The notes below the pieces were generated by a model. That model worked only from the letters and a program-made list of their open reading frames with translations. It did no database searches and had not been told where the DNA came from. A DNA stretch of 64,000 bases from Flavobacteriales bacterium (GTDB lineage Bacteria; Bacteroidota; Bacteroidia; Flavobacteriales_F; PHOS-HE28): the NCBI GenBank assembly GCA_016712535.1, contig JADJQW010000003.1, positions 699,001-763,000 of the forward strand, read 5' to 3'. Shown piece by piece: positions 59,840-64,000 of this stretch. Both the position numbers and the translations under genes were made by a program. The number at the start of each line of letters is the position of its first letter. Position 1 is the stretch's first letter.

Positions 59840-60436
59840 GTGCCAACGGCGATCGACGAGACTGCTCGGAGAAGGACCTTCGAGGAATGGGTGAAGGCGC
59901 ACACCGCCGACCTGTTCCGTTTCGCCCGGAACCGGGTGAAGGACCCCGATGATGCGGAGGATCTGGTGCAAGTGGCCTTGGTGAGCGCATGGGAGTCCCT
60001 TGATCGGTACCAAGGCGAGAGCTCGCCGCGCACTTGGCTCTTCGCCATCCTCAAGCATAAGCTGCTAGACCACTACCGCAAGAGTTACCGCGAGGCCGAA
60101 CGCTTGTCAGGCCGCGAGTCCGGTTCCGACGACCCTGTTGAACAGTTCTTCGATCAGGAAGGGCATTGGAACAGTGGTCATGCGCCGAAAGACATCGCGC
60201 TCTTCCATCAAGACGACCAGTCCGAGAAGCTCGATCGCGCGCTCCGACATTGCCTGGATGCGTTGCCCGAGCACTTGCGAGCAGCCGTGGAGATGAAGTA
60301 CCTGCAAGACATGGAGGGAGCGCGCATCCAGGAAGCGCTAGGCCTCAGCGAAGCGAACTATTGGCAGCAGGTGCACCGCGCCAAGCTCAAGCTGCGCGCC
60401 TGCATCGAGCAACGACTCAAACCGACCCGCGAATGA
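59840..60436 (+). CDS. ECF-type RNA polymerase sigma factor
   Basis: A 198-residue sigma-70 family protein. Region 2 (about 12-85) has DLFRFARNRVKDPDDAEDLVQ and SPRTWLFAILKHKLLDHYRK; region 4 (about 135-190) has LPEHLRAAVEMKYLQDMEGARIQ and LSEANYWQQVHRAKLKLRA. The sigma-2/4 linker is long and acidic. The start is a GTG because no in-frame ATG precedes region 2 at a family-like distance. It overlaps the next gene by ATGA, the usual sigma/anti-sigma layout. Target promoters are unknown. Confidence 0.93.
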   Translation: MPTAIDETARRRTFEEWVKAHTADLFRFARNRVKDPDDAEDLVQVALVSAWESLDRYQGESSPRTWLFAILKHKLLDHYRKSYREAERLSGRESGSDDPVEQFFDQEGHWNSGHAPKDIALFHQDDQSEKLDRALRHCLDALPEHLRAAVEMKYLQDMEGARIQEALGLSEANYWQQVHRAKLKLRACIEQRLKPTRE

Positions 60437-60678
60437 GCCAGCCACAGAGCGTCTCCTGCCGGAAGGCCACCATGCTCATCGAGCGTCGCGTGCTCAAGCC
60501 GTTGGGCCTCTCCGAGCGCCTTCGCCTTTGGCTTCACCTGCGCATCTGCACGGCTTGCCGTTCCTACCAGCGTCAGAGCGCGATGATCGATCGGTGGATG
60601 CAGCAGCGCCGGGACATCGGCCAGCCGCCGGATGCGGAAGCGCTCCAGCGGTCCGTGCTCAAGCGGATCAACGGCTGA
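60433..60678 (+). CDS. Zinc-binding anti-sigma-like protein without membrane segment
   Basis: An 81-residue protein with HLRICTACRSYQRQ, an HX3CX2C anti-sigma zinc motif, plus an upstream Cys in VSCRKATMLIERR. Anti-sigma factors of this class bind the neighbouring ECF sigma factor and often carry a membrane anchor; here the protein ends soon after the zinc motif with no hydrophobic stretch, so it would be soluble. Translation is coupled to the sigma gene (ATGA at 60433). The stop abuts the stop of the convergent Omp28-like gene. Confidence 0.8.
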   Translation: MSQPQSVSCRKATMLIERRVLKPLGLSERLRLWLHLRICTACRSYQRQSAMIDRWMQQRRDIGQPPDAEALQRSVLKRING

Positions 60679-61728
60679 TCAATGCTGGACCACCAGTCGC
60701 GTTGCACGGCCATCGTCCGTGGCAATGACATGGATCCCATCCGGCCATGTCGAGGCATCAAGCAGCAGGGCATTGGCCGGAGCCATGGGCTTGAACCGTT
60801 CCAGCACGCGGCCTGACGCATCACGAACGGTGAGCGCGCCGATTGAACCATGAAGCGCTTGCAGCACGAAAGCGCCGTTCGCTGGATTCGGGAATGCGTT
60901 CAATGCAGCTGGGTGCGGCATTTCAGCTATTCCTGCCGTAGCGTCGATGGCCGGAGCCTCCGCCGCCTGATGCACCATGCCCGGAAGGATTCCAGCAGCT
61001 TCGCTGATGAAGGCTACCACGCGCATGTTGTTCACGTCCCACCCGATGGGCAGGACATGCGAATAGGTATTCACACCTTGCTCGCCGGCTGCGCCTGTTC
61101 CGAGCGCATCACCGGTAAATGGAGTAAGCCCCACACGCAAGGCATGCCGGTGGTCGTAGCTGGGTTGCGGGCCGCCTGCGCCGTAGTTCGCCTGGTAAGC
61201 GGTCAAATGATCTTCGGTGAGCAGCACATGTATTCGATCGGCCGGACCGGGGCTGGTTGAGGTGTAATAGTGCTCCACGGAGATTTGCAACAAGCGCGTT
61301 GCGGGATCGAAATCGGTGGCGATGCCCAGATTCACGATGGAGGTCTGCATGAGCAGGGTATTCGCTGCCGCGTTCCAGTTCCCTGAGGAGAGCAGGGCAG
61401 TGCCATTGTAAGCCGTGCGGCTCACCAGTCCTTGCGGCGTGAAGGCGACACCATAGGCGCTGTGCAGCTGGTTGCCCCAGGGCGTGCGGAAGTCGGGTTG
61501 CGATGCGGATGGGTTCGCCAGTGAACCGGCGTGCACATTCACCAGCACCACACGGCCTGGATTGGCATTCAGAATGGCCGAGGCCGTTACGTGCCCAGCA
61601 GGACAGTTGCCGCAGTTGATGGCGGTGAATTCTTCCAAGAGCACGTTGCGCGGCTGCGGATCGGTGCTCACTTGGGCAAAGCAGCCGAAGGCGATGAACG
61701 ACGCGGCCAACAGGAACTGGATGCGCAT
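60679..61728 (-). CDS. Omp28-like secreted protein with thioredoxin-type CXXC and T9SS domain
   Basis: A 349-residue exported protein: signal peptide (MRIQFLLAASFIAFGCFA), a thioredoxin-like region starting LLEEFTAINCGNCPAGH with Cys39 and Cys42 (CXXC), a beta domain (YYTSTSPGPADRIHVLLTED), and a T9SS type-A domain (LNAFPNPANGAFVLQA). Omp28-related proteins are surface proteins of Bacteroidota of unknown activity; the CXXC suggests disulfide chemistry. The start gives a signal peptide and is preceded by CATCTTCG, a near -7 element. Confidence 0.88.
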   Translation of the reverse strand: MRIQFLLAASFIAFGCFAQVSTDPQPRNVLLEEFTAINCGNCPAGHVTASAILNANPGRVVLVNVHAGSLANPSASQPDFRTPWGNQLHSAYGVAFTPQGLVSRTAYNGTALLSSGNWNAAANTLLMQTSIVNLGIATDFDPATRLLQISVEHYYTSTSPGPADRIHVLLTEDHLTAYQANYGAGGPQPSYDHRHALRVGLTPFTGDALGTGAAGEQGVNTYSHVLPIGWDVNNMRVVAFISEAAGILPGMVHQAAEAPAIDATAGIAEMPHPAALNAFPNPANGAFVLQALHGSIGALTVRDASGRVLERFKPMAPANALLLDASTWPDGIHVIATDDGRATRLVVQH

Positions 61729-61772
61729 GTGCAGGGTGATTTGCGAAGATGGTCGCGCTGGATCGCGTTTCC

Positions 61773-63785
61773 TTACGCTTCCGGTTCGGTAGAGGAAGCA
61801 GGTCGATCCGGCGGAGGGAGGAAGAACGATCTGGGCTCCCGGGCAAAACGCTGTCGAACGGCCGCGAGCATGGGCAGCAGGTCCTGGAAGGCGATGCCGC
61901 GCGAGCGCATAGCCAGGATGATCGATAGTGCGAAACTGACCATGAAGTTGAATAGGCCGATGAGGCCGATGCCCAGCACCGAGGCGATCACCATGTTAAG
62001 CGTCGCGGTCCAATCCATGCCCACCAGGGCCAATCCGAGGTTCCCAGCGGCGAAGGTGATGTGGCGGATATCGAGCGAAAGGCCGAGGAAGGCGCCCACT
62101 GCGCCCACCGATCCCATGAAGACACCGAACCAGAAATTGCTGATCACGCCGCCAGCGTGCTGTTCGTAGGCCTGGGCGATCCGCTTCCGCCAGCGCTCGC
62201 TCATCACCAGCTTCAGAGCCGGGTGCTCCTGTATGCGCAACGGCACATGGCGGTGGATGCTCGCATTGGTGATGCTGCCCGCGATGAGGCCGCTGATGAA
62301 GAGGAAGACCCCGGCGATGGCGGCGTGAGGAATGGCCAGCGACCGCAAGGGGTCGAGCTCGTGAAGCATTTTCTCCGATTTATGCGATAGCAGCTCCGGG
62401 CCGAAGAGGGTGCTCCACCCATATGCGAGCGCCACCGCCACCGGGAAGGCCATGGCCACGTTGCCCACGAAGGCGATGAACTGGCTGCGCCACGCGCGTG
62501 CCACCAATTCACTGAGTGAATCGTAATGCATGCTGCCATCGCGGCGGCCATCGTCGAGCGCCTTCGCGATGGTGGCGGCGGTCATGGCGGGCTGCTTGGT
62601 GGCCAAGGTGAGGTGCAGGAGGTAGATGGCGATGAAGGCCATCGCGTAGTTCATGCTGTACAGGAAAGCATGGAAGAAGAGGCTGCCCTCGATGCTGCCG
62701 TACCAGGCCTTCAGCATGCACGCCACGGCTACGATCGCGCCGCCGCCCAGCGCGCTGCGCAGCATTGAGAGGTACTCGCTGCGGCTGGTGGTGATGTAAT
62801 GCTCGCCCTTGCGGCCCGTGTGCTGCGTGATCTCCCTCGCCACCACCTGGGTGCTCTCCTGGATGAAAGCCCCCACGCGCGTGCGGCCACTGCTGATGCG
62901 CACGACTTCCTTCAGCGTGCGTGCCAGCGCCGTGCGTCCATCGATCTCCAACGGCGGAGCGATGGCGTCGAGCACGCCGCGCAGGCGCCGCAGCATGCGC
63001 TCCATCAGGATCAGGTGCTGGTTCACTCGGAAAGTGATGCCCAGCACCTCGCTGTTGCGGTACGCATCGTTGATGGCCGCGTGGCAGTCGGCCACCAGGG
63101 CAATGACCGGAGCGCGGGCGGCATCATCCGGCCGGCGGCTGGCCTCGCCCAGGCGCAACAGGTCGAGGTATTGATCCAGCGCATCCTCGAGCCGCACGAA
63201 GGGGCTGTTGAAGTTGGCATGCTCGGGAACCATGCGGAGCACCTCTCCATCGAACGCGCGTCCAGCGATGCGCAGCCCAAGCACCTTGGCTGCGAAGAAC
63301 AGCTCCTGCATCAGCAGGCCATGGTGGTCGCGTGCATCGATTCCATCCACGCTGAGCAGGGCCAGCAAGCGGACCACATCGGCATCTGGCAGCGCGCTCA
63401 CCCAATCGGCATCGCCTTCCTGGAAGAAAGCATTGATCAGGGCATGGTCCAAGGTCTCGGGCGCGGGCTGGTAGGGGAGGACCTTATAGGTAAGGCGCTG
63501 CCGCAGCTCATGCCAGAACGACCCGCTGGGCATGCCCGCGTCGGTGAGCGTTCGCCCGATGGCCTTATCGCCGAAGTACCTGTGCACGTAGCGCGACAAG
63601 CCCTCGCGCAGGTCGTCGTGGTGCTCGATCAGCTGCAGCAGGGCGGTGAACCGCTGGGCCTCGCCCCGTTTTCGCTCGCCGCGCGATGGCCGCACCGCCT
63701 GCACCAGCAGGGCGAGCGGCTGCACATCGCTGCCATCGCTGGCGGCAATGGCTTCGAGGGCATCACGTAGCGGGCTGCGGCGCAT
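61773..63785 (-). CDS. Gcr/site-specific-recombinase-family membrane protein
   Basis: A 670-residue protein with a large soluble N-terminal half (about 1-330) and about seven membrane segments in the C-terminal half (SALGGGAIVAVACMLKAW, FVGNVAMAFPVAVALAYG, AAIAGVFLFISGLIAGSI, GVISNFWFGVFMGSVGA, GLIGLFNFMVSFALSI). It matches proteins annotated as gonococcal-type site-specific recombinases (PF10136), a label that fits badly with a polytopic membrane protein. No recombinase catalytic motif is seen, so the real function is unknown. The start at MRRSPLRDALEAI was chosen over an upstream Met. It diverges from valS. Confidence 0.8.
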   Translation of the reverse strand: MRRSPLRDALEAIAASDGSDVQPLALLVQAVRPSRGERKRGEAQRFTALLQLIEHHDDLREGLSRYVHRYFGDKAIGRTLTDAGMPSGSFWHELRQRLTYKVLPYQPAPETLDHALINAFFQEGDADWVSALPDADVVRLLALLSVDGIDARDHHGLLMQELFFAAKVLGLRIAGRAFDGEVLRMVPEHANFNSPFVRLEDALDQYLDLLRLGEASRRPDDAARAPVIALVADCHAAINDAYRNSEVLGITFRVNQHLILMERMLRRLRGVLDAIAPPLEIDGRTALARTLKEVVRISSGRTRVGAFIQESTQVVAREITQHTGRKGEHYITTSRSEYLSMLRSALGGGAIVAVACMLKAWYGSIEGSLFFHAFLYSMNYAMAFIAIYLLHLTLATKQPAMTAATIAKALDDGRRDGSMHYDSLSELVARAWRSQFIAFVGNVAMAFPVAVALAYGWSTLFGPELLSHKSEKMLHELDPLRSLAIPHAAIAGVFLFISGLIAGSITNASIHRHVPLRIQEHPALKLVMSERWRKRIAQAYEQHAGGVISNFWFGVFMGSVGAVGAFLGLSLDIRHITFAAGNLGLALVGMDWTATLNMVIASVLGIGLIGLFNFMVSFALSIILAMRSRGIAFQDLLPMLAAVRQRFAREPRSFFLPPPDRPASSTEPEA

Positions 63786-63846
63786 GACGGTGGTGCGCGG
63801 CAAGATACCCTGAGCGCCTTGGCACCTGCGGGGCTGGGCAGCGGGC

Positions 63847-63854
63847 TACTTTCG
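63847..63854 (+). promoter_or_regulatory. Putative -7 element upstream of valS
   Basis: TACTTTCG, a one-mismatch TAnnTTTG element, 16 nt before the start codon in the 85-bp divergent region. The reverse strand of the region holds TATCTTGC for the membrane protein gene. Confidence 0.4.
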
Positions 63855-63870
63855 CCGCTCATTCCAAGCG

Positions 63871-64000
63871 ATGGAGATCCCGAAGCATTTCGATCCGCAG
63901 CACGCCGAGTCCGAATGGTACCCGCACTGGATGGCCAAGGGTTACTTCCGCAGCGTTCCCGACGCGCGCGAGCCCTACACCGTGGTGATCCCGCCGCCCA
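63871..64000 (+). CDS. valS: Valyl-tRNA synthetase, N-terminus only (runs off window)
   Basis: Only the first 43 codons are inside the window: MEIPKHFDPQHAESEWYPHW, then KGYFRSVPDAREPYTVVIPPP. This is the standard N-terminus of class Ia valyl-tRNA synthetase, which charges tRNA-Val in the cytoplasm, leading into the PPPNVTG region just before the HIGH motif (not visible). The ATG at 63871 fits the family start. Confidence 0.9.
   Translation, partial: MEIPKHFDPQHAESEWYPHWMAKGYFRSVPDAREPYTVVIPPP

Noticed and set aside
1..64000. tRNA or rRNA genes
   Set aside because: No T-arm GGTTCRA pattern with a matching cloverleaf and no rRNA-like segment was found by eye; a covariance-model scan would settle it.

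Overview
The window looks like a contiguous piece of a Bacteroidota chromosome, most likely a high-GC lineage of the Flavobacteriales. The lineage is inferred, not shown by a marker search. The evidence is about ten secreted proteins with type IX secretion (T9SS) type-A C-terminal sorting domains, Bacteroidota families (DUF4199, DUF4293, 7TMR-DISM kinases, Omp28-like), -7 elements of the TAnnTTTG type, and short leaders without clear Shine-Dalgarno sequences. No tRNA, rRNA, CRISPR array, prophage or insertion sequence was seen.

Layout. 2-961: 3' part of a PaaE-type flavin/iron-sulfur reductase. 1054-7253 (minus): a signalling operon of a ThiF/E1-like protein, a GNAT/FeeM-like acyltransferase, a 7TMR-DISM sensor kinase and a receiver-PAS-kinase hybrid, followed by a small secreted protein; a divergent single-receiver regulator lies at 7394-7882. 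7884-14711: GH18 chitinase-like T9SS protein, pyrR-pyrB, a STAS protein, a frameshifted T9SS protein, RNase Z, a LuxR-type regulator and an N-acetylglucosamine kinase-like protein. 14671-18526: membrane-patatin fusion, glutamine amidotransferase (trpG/pabA) and an SRAP/HMCES protein. 18790-23755: a T9SS operon (arylsulfotransferase-like, CotH kinase plus lamin-tail, beta-propeller). 23956-26265: Pif1-like helicase with a C-terminal helix-turn-helix. 26610-36578 (minus): a secreted-protein locus with a giant thrombospondin-type-3 repeat protein, a lysyl-oxidase-like protein, a propeller protein and a small paralogue of the giant protein's N-terminus.

36680-42004 (minus): three periplasmic peptidyl-prolyl isomerases and a MoxR ATPase, probably one outer-membrane protein folding operon. 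42156-44524: XRE/S24 regulator, metallo-beta-lactamase-fold hydrolase, and a zeta-toxin remnant with an intact small partner ORF. 45084-49417: Mpl-type Mur ligase, DUF4199, Rho with a long disordered insertion, DUF4293. 49442-56494: ureohydrolase, then a LysM protein with a degenerate transglycosylase domain, two SGNH hydrolases and an MBOAT acyltransferase, a candidate cell-envelope O-acylation module. 56532-64000: GMC oxidoreductase with a four-cysteine motif, T9SS subtilase, ECF sigma factor and a soluble zinc-binding anti-sigma-like protein, Omp28-like protein, Gcr-type membrane protein, and the start of valS.

Five apparent single-base frameshifts (near 11330, 28303, 29983, 41248 and 49300) break otherwise well-conserved genes. 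Some or all may be sequencing or assembly errors. Genes are packed tightly, with many 1-4 nt start/stop overlaps and several convergent pairs that abut or overlap.
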